Of a DNA stretch of 64,000 bases, positions 10,963 through 21,857 are shown one piece after another; position 1 is the stretch's first letter; every line of letters begins with the position of its first letter. A program made the translations under genes and the position numbers. The stretch comes from Whalleya microplaca (Eukaryota > Ascomycota > Sordariomycetes > Xylariales > Xylariaceae), in NCBI GenBank assembly GCA_022497155.1, contig MU385777.1, forward strand, positions 1-64,000. Reading direction: 5' to 3'. The notes under the pieces were generated by a model. It saw only the letters and a program-made list of their open reading frames with translations. It was not told the origin of the DNA and did not search any database.

Positions 10963-13360
10963 CTATGTAAATGCTCCAGGAACCGGGTACTCGCTGTGTA
11001 ATTCCATATTCTCCATTGAACCATCATCCGCTAAATCATCCTCTGGCAGACTGTCATCTAGTCCTCCTTCGGCAAACCAGGCTTCGATATCCTCTTTCTC
11101 AATTTCATCGACCTCCCGATCAGTGAGCAAGCGTTCGCGCTCCTCGACCACGACATCGACCCATCTCAGCTCCGCGACCTTCCGCTTTGAGAACTCGACC
11201 TGCTTCTCGCGCGTGCTCTCCACGAGTCTGCGATCGGTCTCTTGCATCAGCTCCTCCCGGATGCCCTGTTCTTCTTTAATGCTCCACCGGGCACTCTCGA
11301 GCTCGTTGCGCATCCATTTCTTCCACTTCTCAAAGCCGCCGTCCATCTTGCACTTGAACTCACCAAGCGCCGCTTCCATCTTCGCCTCGCCGTCCGGTCG
11401 TCCATTCCAATACGCTGCCAGCTCAGCGTGGTACTCCTCCATGAGGCGGCGCTCCTCCGCCTCGCGCATCGCGCACTCGCGCTGGAGCGTGCTCTCTTTC
11501 GATGCCAGCTTAGCCGCAGCAGCAGCACTAAGCGCCTCGCGGACCGCCGTGTGCTTCTCGCGCAGCTCTTCTAGCGCCGCGGTGTCCTGGCTTTTCATGG
11601 CCGCTTCCTCCCTATTATGGGCGCGCCGCACAAGCGTGCGCTGCAGGTAGTGGATCTGCACGAACGCCTCGCGCAGGTCCTGAAACTTCACTTCCACGGC
11701 GCGCCTGCGCTCACCCTCCCGCTGGAGCCGCACCTCGAGCTCGCGGCGTCGCCGCTCCTCGGCCCGGCGCTCCCGCTCCTGGCGCAACAGCTCGGCCTTA
11801 AGGGCCTGCTCGCGCTCGAACTCCTCGATCAGGCGCAGCGCCTCCTGGAGCCCGGCTTCCTCGGCGGCTTCGCGGTCCTGGCGCTCCTGCCGGCGCACGT
11901 TGGCCTCGTACTTGATTACCGCGATTTGCTCTGTTCTGCAGACGCAGGTGCGCGGGCTCCAGCGCGCGCCGCACACGTAGCAGAACTCGGCGCCGCACCG
12001 GCACGTCATGTGCTGGCAGGCCTCGCGGTGCTCGACGAGCGCGCCGCACCCGGGGCAATGCTTCCAGCCCTCCGCCTCGGCCAGCTCGTTCGTTTGGATC
12101 AGCTCCCGGTCCTGCGGGCAATTCGCGCCCTCGTGCTCGCCGCCCCGGCACAACGTGCACGTCCAGTGCCCCGCCGTGCACCGCGCCAGGCTGCGCGCGC
12201 GGTTGATCTGGTCCGGACGAAGCCAGACTGCGCACGCAGGCTCGTGGCAGTAGATGCGGTCGCTGATCGGGATGCCCCACTCGGCCGCCCGCTGGCGGTA
12301 CAACTCCCTTAGTGCGTTGTCGGAGGCGGTGTGCAGGATTATCGTCGCCTCTGGGATCGCGTTCAGACAGCACTTCGGCGGCCACTGCTGCTCGTGCTCG
12401 CAGGTTGTGGTTATGAGGCGCCGAAAGCAGTCTTTGCAGTAGCTGTGGCATGGCGCCTTGACCATTTGTGAGGCCTTAAAGTCGTCGAGACAGGAGACAC
12501 ATTCGCTATTCCCCTTATCAGAATACTTATGGTCGCTCAGGAGGTCAGGATGAAGGTACTCACACTGTTTTTTCGTTGGTCGAGCCGATGGAAATGTCGG
12601 CGATGCTCGTAGTCCTCCTGATGGCATTGAAGAAGATTCGCCTTCGAGCTGTTTGGGCACCCTGTTCGAAGCTGCTACGAGCAGCCCCTATTATGCTTGA
12701 TTCCCCTCTCTCACCGGTTAACCGCCGGCGGAGCAAGTTCATGATAGATGGCTTCTTCGATCTGGCGGGAGGCGCAACGAGGCCGCGACCACCTGCATCT
12801 TCTGAAGTACCGCTCGATGTTTGATCTGTAGATGTCGTCTGAATTAGGGTTAAAGTTTTACTTGGTAAGCCTTGGCTTTGATGGTTCTCGTATGGAAGTT
12901 CTTCTGGCGTCTTAGCATGTTCATCTTTCTTTCTTGTTTCCCTGTCTTTCTGCTCTTGTATTGATTTCTCAGCCGCAGCCTCAGCTTTCTGTCTCTCCTC
13001 ATCTTCTACTATTCGAGCTTTCACCTTGCCAATGGACTCCTGTATGATTTGTATGACGATCTCCGACTTGGCATCTGCCGTGTCCTGCAGTCCCAACGGG
13101 GGATCATATTTGGTCCAGTCGACGGTGACCTCGTCGTCAGGCAGCCCAGTCAACGTAATCTCGGGTATAACCACTTTTCCTTTACCCTTCCATTTTGGCG
13201 CGCCATCGTCCGTGGCCTCGTCGGACGTCTGGGCCGGTGCATCGGGTGCATCGAAATAGGCCTCCGAGGTGGAGGAAGACCCAATTACCAGCATGCGAAA
13301 CACAAACAATAAGGCGAAATATAACGTTCGAAGAGGTAATGAAGGCAGCCACGCTCCCAT
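10963..13360 (-). CDS. RING-between-RING (RBR) E3 ubiquitin ligase with long coiled coil
   Basis: Predicted RING/HECT-hybrid E3 ligase passing ubiquitin from an E2 through its own Cys. Exons 13360-12564 and 12505-10963 flank a 58-nt intron (GTGAGT/TAG); the join reads KTV-ECVSCLDDF; about 779 residues. RING1 starts at Cys268 (CVSC, CHSYCKDC, PPKCC). The IBR runs from about 352 to 395 (IYCHEPAC to ANC). RING2 begins HCPGC at 415-419, and the expected catalytic Cys is 429, in REACQHMTC. The C-terminal third (about 460-720) is Arg/Glu-rich and strongly coiled coil, coded by GC-rich sequence. The N-terminus has disordered and basic regions. ATG 13360 adds a hydrophobic leader; ATG 13294 (MLVIGSSSTS) is an equally good start. 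Substrates are unknown. A shorter RBR gene lies at 37.3 kb. Confidence 0.85.
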
Positions 13361-14335
13361 CAAGTGTAAAGCTGAAGGTTGCTGTTAGCGGGCTGAGTTC
13401 AGCCGCAGACTTCTCCGCATTTCGTTCGCGTCAAGCCTTGGAATCTTGAAACGGCGCTCCTACGTACTTCGTACCGGTCGGTAGTTTGTGTAACTCGAAT
13501 AGAAGCGCAATGGCAATTACGAATCCTCCATGGCGCGGTGAACGGGGAGGGAAAAAGGCAATAAATATCTGAAGTCATAATCCGGCTAACGCTCGCCACG
13601 ATACCGCCAGGCAGGACCTTGAGGCTTAACGCAGGTGTGCAACCTCAGCCGCCGTCACCGAGCCAAGTCATAACGGAGTCAACATGGTCGGTGGTAGATT
13701 AGTACGCCTTACCGAAGCACGCACTTGTATCGCCAAAACCTCCCCGATTGTTTCTAGCTTCGGAGGCCGTGATCACCTGGATGCGCCCGCCACCAATGAC
13801 TGATACACAAACTCTCGCGCTGATTGGGGCGGAGTTACACTACTATTGCTCTAGAGGCTATGCAAGGTGGATAAACATCCCTTAGGTGCCGATGATTTAG
13901 CGGTTTTCCTGGTGAAATATAGCGCCCACGTGGCGCATTCATGGCTGAGACCAACACCAAAGGTGTCTTGACAGCAGATATTTGCAATCCATTCGTGGTT
14001 TGCAGTTGACAAATAGGCTAGCAGCAGTGCTTGCTTTACCTATATGATTCATGAGCCTCGATCAAATTCTTACGAACAGATGCCATGAATGTCAAAGATG
14101 AAACTTGGCACTTCTGACACATTATCGCATTGTTAGCTAACTTCTGCTACACAGCTAATGTAGCAAGGGTGTTCGTTGGAAGTTTCTTTCTGAGTAATGA
14201 TATGTTTTAATTGCTATATTACAACAGTATTAATGTGGCCTGGGGTCAGGTGTGACTAGCAATTAACAGAAAAGCTGTCATTTATGACTCCCAGCTCCTC
14301 AATATGGCCAAACATATCACCTTTCGCATTGTCAC
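13361..14335. other. Intergenic, RBR promoter and flank of a solo LTR
   Basis: No open frame or relic was recognised. GTCAC at 14331-14335 is the left target-site duplication of the adjacent LTR. Confidence 0.5.
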
Positions 14336-14655
14336 TGTAACAAGGGCTGTAGTCAGGGCTTGGAATATCTCGATTTGGCTAATAATTCCCTAGGGCTTCT
14401 GAGTGTGCTTGTTGTACTAAATCTAATAGAAGGCGATAGGTCCTTATATAACCCCTCTGTAATAATACGTGTTTCTGGTACGTATCTAGTCTATTGCCGA
14501 CGTAGCCGTCGTTAGGTTGCTATATCTTTTCTTAGGTAGTCATACATTCCAACAGTATCGAATAACATCCAACAGCACCCAATATATGTATTCGTGTAGC
14601 ATTCCTACATCTCGTATAGCTTCCAACAGGTCTTGGCTCCAATCCCCGTGTGACA
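14336..14655 (+). mobile_element. Solo LTR of a retrotransposon with 5-bp TSD
   Basis: A 320-bp unit starts TGTAACA, ends TGTGACA (TG...CA termini) and is flanked on both sides by GTCAC (14331-14335 and 14656-14660). That is the expected 5-bp target-site duplication of LTR-retrotransposon integration. No gag/pol sequence is attached, so it is a solo LTR left by recombination. A diverged copy lies in inverted orientation at 23539-23868. The small open frame at 14517-14717 is inside it and is not a gene. Confidence 0.85.
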
Positions 14656-14914
14656 GTCACCCTTCTCACGCGGTAAGAGGATTGCTTTCATGGTCTTACG
14701 GTTCGATTGAAGAATAGGAATGATGTGGTCGTATCGAGATAGCCACGACTGCTCACCGCAGGCTACTCATTCGACAACATATAGACCAGGGTGACTTCGT
14801 ACGTATTTTCATTTGTAACTTCGTCTGCAATGGAGCAGAAGACGAGAGCCTTTCTCAGTAGTTCCCTCTAAGATTTCCCCTAGACCAGGAGAACCGATTC
14901 TGATTATCCATCTG
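14656..14914. other. Short intergenic stretch
   Basis: Between the solo LTR and the 3' end of the minus-strand gene. Nothing was recognised. Confidence 0.5.
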
Positions 14915-16441
14915 CTACCAACTAGGGCTAATAAAATAACCGTTTGACCCATGCGTGCCAGCGTCCCTGAATACGTCTATGCCCCCAAGGACACCGTTAC
15001 TATCCACTGTCCACACACCTGTTTCAACCAAGTGCCTCCAATGATCGAATAAAGTTTCTAGCCTCTGTGCTCGCCACCATTCTCCTCCGAACGTCCTAAA
15101 TCCATGTTGAAACAATTCGGCTATGCTTCCGTCAGTCAATAGCCTCCCGTCGCTCATCCTGGAGCCGTGAGTCTGCCCAAGATTGTGGAATCGGAACGGA
15201 AGTAGAAATCGGAACCCTTCTTCCGCATTGTCGACGGAAAACCTCTCGACAGACTCTGAATACAGACCCACGAGGATTGACCGGTCGCCTCGCGATACGC
15301 CGTCTTTAAATACTTTACAGAATGGATTGAATGATACATATTGATTAGGCGCGTCGAGATCTACCACCAATCGCTCAGCCGACGCGAAGACAAGGACCGG
15401 AGGAATGATAATGCCGTATTCAGAGCTAGCGGCCATGACCGTGAACTTCTGATTATCTATGAAAGTAGTTGGGTCGTGGGGAATCTCCAATCCCGGTGCG
15501 ATCATTTTGAAATGAGGTCTCCGAGCCCGTGTGAGAAATGAGCGGATGAAACAATGCCTAGGTACAGAAGCCGCATCCAGTTGCTCGTCACTGAGTAATG
15601 GACCTTCGCTTGGGTGTAATTGATGCCCAGCTGCCATACGCTCTTCGATAGTTGCTGCGAGGCGCTCGAACGCGACGACTGTGCTGTCTACCTGTGCCTC
15701 GCTATATGGTTGCCAGGTCCACGGTCCAAACTTCTCATTCGGGGCTTCGTCTTGAGAGGCTATTATCTTCTTGATCTGGACCATGTGAATCCAGTTGCTG
15801 AGCAGTGTCTCAAGTGGATGCCAGAGGTCGTCGTGTTGCTCGAGCGGCTTTGTGAACTCGAGGTCTTCGATACCGAGCGCTACTGTAGCTCGATGCAATT
15901 TTTGATCATATATCAATCCGAGTGGATGCTCTCCTAGGCCAGTGTTGGTAGCGTATAGAGTGAGAAACCGGTTGGGCTCCTCTTCATATTCCTGAAACAT
16001 CTCCTGGGCAGAGAACATGTCGGCGGGCGGTGATATACACTCAACCCAGAAAAAGAATGGCGGCAGTTCGTTAGATACGATTATTGATTCTAAGAATGAT
16101 ACTAAAGACTGGTCGAGGCGATCCGTGATCTCGTTTGCATCTTCCCCATAGTGCTGAAAGAATGAACGTCGCTCAAGTTCGTCAAGTGATCTTCCTTCCG
16201 CAACCCAGGCATGCTCGACCAGCTTATTGTGCAATGCTGCGCATCTTATATGATCAAGCGTTCAATCTCCTCGGGCAGGGTTCTCGGGGGTCACGAGATA
16301 GTCGCTGCTGTCCATCTCATCAAAAATATTGCCGGCAGCTGGATGATCTGCGCGAGAATTATGTCGAATTATGACGGACAGGGCCAGCGCGATGACAATT
16401 ACCAGAAAAGAATGTATGTTGAGGTATTGTATTGGTGGCAT
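14915..16441 (-). pseudogene. Uncharacterised membrane-anchored protein, reading frame interrupted
   Basis: A 439-codon frame (16234-14915) reads like a genuine cytosolic or luminal domain, with GPWTWQPYSEAQVD and PRHCFIRSFLTRARRP as distinctive stretches, but it has no nearby ATG. Exactly in frame upstream, ATG 16441 opens 59 codons with a strong signal anchor (FLVIVIALALSVII at 12-25), ending at a TGA at 16264-16262. In the +1 frame just before this stop the sequence reads PEEIERLII, which looks like ancestral protein. The break is therefore best explained by two small compensating indels. Alternatives are a 72-nt intron (16294-16223, weak GTGACC donor) or a sequencing error. I do not recognise the family. 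If intact it would be about 520 residues with one transmembrane helix. Confidence 0.55.
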
Positions 16442-16499
16442 CTCCAGAGTGCGAAAGGATGGCTGGGAGGGACTCTAGGTGATTGAATGCCAGGGTAGT

Positions 16500-16932
16500 G
16501 CATGTACGTAGGAAGGGAGAGTCCAGCGCCAAAGAACTAAAGCCGTTGGTAAATGTAGCGCCACACAATTTCCAATCCCACTTCGGCCCATACTCTCCGT
16601 TCACCGACGGCGCGCCGTTGTCTGTGTCAGTTTCCCGAATAACAGTTCCCGGCTCCGCAGAAGTCCAAGCCAATGCCACAATATTCGTAGACTATACAAC
16701 ATAACGGGGCAGTCACGAAGAAGAAGAACACTTGGTAGGCACGGTAACCCTGATTTTCCATGATTAGCCACCGCAACAATTCCCAGATTCCGAACTCGGG
16801 CGAGTAGGCAGTTCCGTCGTAATCCGGTTCACGCGTATCCGGGGTTGCTGTTCCACCACCGTCAGTCCCGCAATAATCGGGACCGCGCCCGCAGTTCCCG
16901 TACAGAGAATAATAGTTATCTAGCATCAGCAA
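16500..16932 (-). pseudogene. Relic of hevein-type chitin-binding modules (chitinase-like?)
   Basis: On the minus strand, 16932 downwards reads YSLYGNCGRGPDYCGT and, about 200 nt on, LCCIVYEYCGIGLDFCGAGNC-like sequence ending at a stop near 16627. Both fit the type-1 chitin-binding pattern CC-x5-CG-x-G-x-[DE]-[YF]-CG. In the first the CC pair is replaced by YY (TAT TAT), a G-to-A change. In the second P is replaced by L, a C-to-T change. After the stop, a second frame (about 16640-16540) reads GPKWDWKLCGATFTNGF. The split frames and transition-type losses suggest a RIP-decayed gene. Fungal subgroup-C GH18 chitinases carry such modules, but no GH18 domain is visible here. Confidence 0.45.
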
Positions 16933-18440
16933 AACCGGGATCCGGGTTCAAGGAGGGGCGGAGAAAACTCACCAGCCAAATCCACTGCTCTTATAAATGC
17001 CACAAATACTATGTAAACTATACGTCTACAGTATATCAATTGTCTCTAGAAGCGATCAGATAATGCTTCTTGCTAAATATGCACTACCGGTATCTAATCG
17101 CCAAAAGCATTCATAGACTTTTGATTATAGGTAGATTAACCAGCTTGGAGAGTCACATATGCTCGGGTCATATCGAGTATAATCGCTCCCTTGCAAGTCC
17201 TAAGACCTAAAGAAGCACCATTTGCTATCTCTAGTAAATAATACTATGCTTTTGGGTTTGTCTTTGGATGCTCTCATAACTCCCTACCTATCTGTTGAAC
17301 ATGCAGCGTTACTATTAGCCTATTATATGTAAATGAGGGCGATAGAACTTTAGGATTCACTTCGAGACCGCTCTGATAAACGGTCTCCTTACCGCAGGTA
17401 GCTTCAATGAACGGTCCCTAGCTTGTTATGGAGGCTTGGAAACCCGGTTCACATAAAGTAAACATATTTTCCATATATCAACCTTCATAGAGGAGAGTGA
17501 TGAGAATTTTTTTTCCCCAGGGCGTTGTGTTGTAATTGTCAAAGTAATTGATTTTTTGAGAATTGTCAATATTCACGAATCGAGCTGATTAGTCAGCCAC
17601 TACACGCGTAACGGACTCTGTACCCCTGAATTTACCCCTGAAGCCCCTGAATCACCTTTTCAGGCTGTATTGAGTTGAGTTTGATAGCACACAACAGGGC
17701 GACACAACTGAGTCGTACGTGACATTAGGATAGAATAATAAACTGAGGAGCCATATATAAGCTAGCAGCACTGGCAGGCTCTGGCCTGAGAGAATATCGT
17801 CAGCTTATCAAGCATATACGTCGACTGTCTACAGTCGAGGAGCAGCTCCAGTCTGACAATACATAACCCCGCTCAACGAGTATAAAATAGGTACGTAGCC
17901 GGAATTGTATCTAATAACAGGTATCGTTACGGATTACTTTAGAAGGTAGGCCGTTCACCCCGCATCAAGACACATGATCTCCTAGCTAGGGCGGATCCGC
18001 TGCGGATCCGCAGCTGAAAGTTGGGGTTGATGGAGCCACTTGCACCGCGGGGCAGGCGGGCAGGCGGAGCCCGGCGCTGGAATCGGGATCGGTCAGTCGG
18101 TGTGCCTAGGTAGGAATCAGTATTACACGTGGTATCGCCTCATTAATGCACCGAATAAGTGCTAGACAAGGGGTTAGCCAAGCAACTATTTATTCTGCCA
18201 TTATGTGGATATACGTAAACCAAACCATCACACCACTTGGATCTGCCGAGTCTGGCGTTACATACATACTATCAGCACGCATCAACCCCAATGTTTCCTC
18301 TAAATGTGGAAAACGTCAAGATGACGCTCTTTTACATATGTATGTAACCATTTATCTGGCATTTCTGATGAAACATCCCGTCTCGCCTTTAAAGCTTCCA
18401 GGTTTGGGCTTGTATGCAATCATTACATCACTTTACCATA
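16933..18440. other. Repeat-like intergenic region upstream of the ADH gene
   Basis: Contains three CCCCTGAA units at 17623-17651, whose 16-bp core recurs at 24064, and two adjoining BamHI-type palindromes at 17991-18013. No intact gene is present. The open frame at 18146-18511 has no family-like features. Confidence 0.45.
17991..18013. promoter_or_regulatory. Two adjoining CGG-N2-CCG palindromes
   Basis: GCGGATCCGC (17991-18000) is followed directly by TGCGGATCCGCAG. Each centre is CGG-AT-CCG, an inverted CGG pair of the kind bound by Zn2Cys6 dimers, although a 2-bp spacer is short. They lie about 430-560 bp upstream of the two possible ADH starts. The role is inferred. Confidence 0.3.
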
Positions 18441-19752
18441 ATGAATGTCTTGAAACCGACTCGACTTCTCTGCTCACGAACCCCATTGTCCATCATTTCC
18501 CTGGTCGGTAGATCTCATCTGCCATCACTTTACTGTAGTTACGGATACCGCAATATGTCTAGTCAACGCTCTACCATCAAGGCCCTGGTCTACACAGGCG
18601 CAAACACAACGCGCCTCCAGGACCGGCCCGCCCCTGTCCTCTCATCCCCTACCGATGCCATAGTCAAAGTGAGCAAGACCACCATTTGTGGAACTGACCT
18701 GCACATCCGCAAGGGCGATGTTGCTACGTGCGAGCCAGGGCGCGTCCTCGGCCACGAGGGCGTAGGCGTTATCGAGGCGACGGGGTCCTCGGTGTCGCAC
18801 TTCAAGCCCGGTGACCACGTCCTCATCTCGTGCATCTCATCCTGCGCGACATGCGACTTCTGCCGTCGCGGCATGTACTCGCACTGTCGAGAGGGCGGCT
18901 GGGTCTTGGGAAACACGATCGACGGCACGCAGGCCGAGTACGTGCGCATCCCGCATGCGGACTCGAGCCTGTACGCCGTCCCTGCTGGCGTCGACGAGTC
19001 CGCCCTCGTCATGCTGAGCGATATCTTCCCAACGGGCCTCGAGTGCGGCGTCCTCCGTGGCAAGGTTAAGCCCGGATCCACGGTGGTTATTGTTGGCGCT
19101 GGCCCTGTTGGGCTGGCGGCGTTGTGCACCGCGCAGATGTACTCGCCCTACCGTCTCATTGTTATCGATATGGATTCAAAACGCCTGGATGCGGCATCGA
19201 GCATGGGTGCCGAGTATCTCATTAATCCGGGGGCCGAAGATGCAGTTGAGAAGGTCTTGGCTCTGACTGATGGGCTAGGCTGTGATACCGTCATCGAGGC
19301 TGTTGGTATCCCTACTACTTTTGCTCTCTGTCAGAAGCTGTTGGCCCCGGGTGGAACTTTAGCCAATGTTGGCGTCCATGGTACCAAGGTGGACTTACAG
19401 CTACAAGATCTCTGGTCTCGAAATATCGGTGAGTATCTCCAGAGAGCCCTTCAAACGAGGGTCTGTGTATAGAAAAGAGAAACGACGCTAACCGTATTTT
19501 ATAGAAATTACGGCGAGTCTTGTTGACACTGTCACGACTCCGATGCTTCTCAAACTGATCCAAGCAGGCAAGATACACCCCGACAAGATGATCACTCATA
19601 GTACGTTAATTGGACCTAACTAACCTAAGGTGGCGTACCGCTAATGTTGATTTCCAGAATTCAAGTTTGGTGAAATAGAGAAAGCGTATGACACCTTTTC
19701 CGCTGCTTCGGAAACTGGAGCCTTGAAAGTGCTTATTGAGATGGATTCTTGA
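18441..19752 (+). CDS. Zinc-type alcohol dehydrogenase (MDR superfamily)
   Basis: NAD(P)-dependent medium-chain dehydrogenase. Exons end at 19428, then 19505-19600 and 19658-19752; both introns are GT-AG and phase-consistent (joins I-E-ITASL and H-K-FKFGEIEKAY). Counting from ATG 18555 (MSSQR), it has 354 residues, normal length. Catalytic-zinc residues are Cys45 and His67-Glu68 (GHEGVGV). The structural-zinc set is Cys97, 100, 103 and 111. A Rossmann motif VGAGPVGLAAL follows. An in-frame ATG at 18441 adds 38 residues rich in Arg, Ser and Leu with no acidic residue, resembling a mitochondrial presequence. Both forms may be made. The order of motifs resembles bacterial-type class IV ADHs used for short alcohols. 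Substrate is not assignable from sequence. Confidence 0.88.
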
Positions 19753-21530
19753 AGACCCTATTGGATCTATGAAACCGCTGAGACGGGATCAAAGGGATTC
19801 AAACAGTTATTCATTGGATGTGGCGGCGGCGTTATTGATCAAAATGTACGATTTTAGATTGATTCTCTACCAAAATAGTCTAATATCGAGAAGTTATTAA
19901 ATACCTGAGACATCCTATTAACTATGGCTTTTATAGAATCTTTAATTACCAATGCCTCATACTTCGAGTTAATATGTAAAGTTGGCATGTGTTTGCAGGG
20001 AGGTGCATGGCACCAATATGATGGGCAGAGGCCACATGACATCTTCGTTGTAACGCGGGAGATAGGTGATAGCATCCGATAAACACGAACTACCCTATCA
20101 TAAAATATTAATATTGCGTATTTCTATGCTCTGGAATAGGTGCTAGATCTGTTGCACCTCTCCCTATAGCTTCTTCAGAATATGATCTGTGCGCAGGCCT
20201 TGACATAGATTCTATTCTTTCTTTTCTTTTTGGATTAGCCGGAGACACCGCCTTTAAGGATGATCAATGGACAGGTATGCTAGCTGTAAGTGTTATTATA
20301 CCAAGAATAGAATAAGAAAAAAGGTCCATAGGTAGACCCATAGAAATTCTATAGTCAATATCATCGTGCTATAATAAATAGGGGGTTAGCAACTGTGAAA
20401 GACATGAGCCTTCTCAACTCACTCAACAATATTTGCTCTATATATGATTTAAGTTAGTCAGAGATAGTATAAGTCTTCAGTAGCCTACATCTTAGTTTAG
20501 CTTTGAGGCTCTAGCTTCCATGAGCACTGATGAGCACCCGTAGATGAAGCAGGCAGTCGAGCGCCTTCAGATATATAGCATTTCTCAAATGCCATAGTCT
20601 CAACATTGCTTTCTTCGTTATCTGCTGCGCTGGTTTCAGGCTATTCCACGCATCCAGAACTCGGTTTCTTTGAATACAGAACGACCTGTCTGATCCTCAT
20701 ACTTATGTTAAGAAATGCCTCCATCCATGTTTATCCCTACAGATCTCACAGTTGGTCTGGTTAGACGTTATCTCAACATAATGCTCGACCAGGTATGAAG
20801 CATCCTAGTCATGAAAACCGTTCACCTAGTCTTTATCTTTTTAACAATATCGATGTGCCCTCCACGCTGCTATGCACATCTACACCACTTCACCCGATGC
20901 CATATTTATTTCCGCGTAGGATACAAGCTCGCATGCATGTAAACTACTATCCATATTTACAAGTATCCAGATGGTATATTAAGCACCCCATAACGTTCAT
21001 TCAGCTTCAATCCAGACACTATATAGATGGCTAAATAATTTGCATGACAGAGCGAGTGGCCAAACCTCTAGATGATTGGCGCATCACTCCATAAGATTGA
21101 GTTTTCCAAATGCCAACTGCCTGACCCAGTGACAATCGTTAGATAGTGACTCACGTTTTTGGAATACAATGAAACAATTAAGATAGTTTGTTGTGCCAAT
21201 CATAAGACTTAATGTCTAAAATGGGCGAGCCCTCGACTGCATGACATCATTATACACGCTTGTCAGAGAAACCTGCAAGATGACCTGAGGCTAGAGGCTC
21301 AGCCAGCTCATCCAAGTTTTAACTTCAACCAATTGAGCTTTGCCAGCACAATCATCATTCATCTTGCCCATATTTCAATCCTAAAAGGTCAAATACGCGA
21401 ATTCTATACTTTCTTTTTTTCATATCACACTTCGCATCTTAGACGAGTACATACATCCGTTCTTTTCAATTGAGATTCGATTCGTTCCCCGCATACAACT
21501 ACCAGCCGGAAAACCAAATTCTTCACTATA
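19753..21530. other. Long AT-rich intergenic region, no gene seen
   Basis: No family-like reading frame, repeat pair or RNA was recognised. A pyrimidine-rich run (about 21350-21430) precedes the small basic gene and is probably part of its promoter. Confidence 0.5.
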
Positions 21531-21857
21531 ATGGCCTCAACTCGCGCCTCAACGGGGAACTCGAAGCCGCGCGTCCATGCGACCGTGTCCACCACTCCAG
21601 AGCGCAAGCGGGGAACCACCAGGTCTACGGGCGTCAAGAAGCGTACCGCCGGCACCAAGAAGGCCAGCACTGACGCCGGTGTTAAGAAGAGAGCCCCGGC
21701 CACCCATCATAAGCGAAAGCCACACTTGGCCGACAAAGTTGAGGGTGCCGCGGAGAAGGTGGTGGGAAAGGCGACGCGTAAGCCGGGGAAGAAGGCTGCT
21801 GGCACTCGAAAGATGCGCGGGACCGATGGGAAGAATAGCCGGGCTAGGAGGGTATAA
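21531..21857 (+). CDS. Small basic fungal protein (108 aa)
   Basis: Single-exon ORF of 108 residues, very rich in Lys, Arg, Thr and Ala, with almost no hydrophobic core. The second half (HHKRKPHLADKVEGAAEKVV, then KPGKKAAGTRKMRGTDGK) matches a small conserved protein type that I recall from many ascomycetes, with the same HHKRK-x-DK...GKKAAGTR-MRGTDG order. Composition suggests nucleic-acid or chromatin association, but no function is established and this is inference. The start has a reasonable context (ACTATAATGG) after a pyrimidine-rich leader. Opposite-strand frames over it are shadows. Confidence 0.8.
   Translation: MASTRASTGNSKPRVHATVSTTPERKRGTTRSTGVKKRTAGTKKASTDAGVKKRAPATHHKRKPHLADKVEGAAEKVVGKATRKPGKKAAGTRKMRGTDGKNSRARRV

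Noticed and set aside
11617..12312. 231-codon open frame on the plus strand
   Set aside because: It is antisense to the GC-rich coiled-coil and RING region of the RBR ligase. Its composition is Ala/Leu/Arg-rich, as expected of a shadow frame.
18146..18511. 121-codon open frame upstream of the ADH gene
   Set aside because: It has no conserved motif and overlaps the start of the well-supported ADH exon in another frame.
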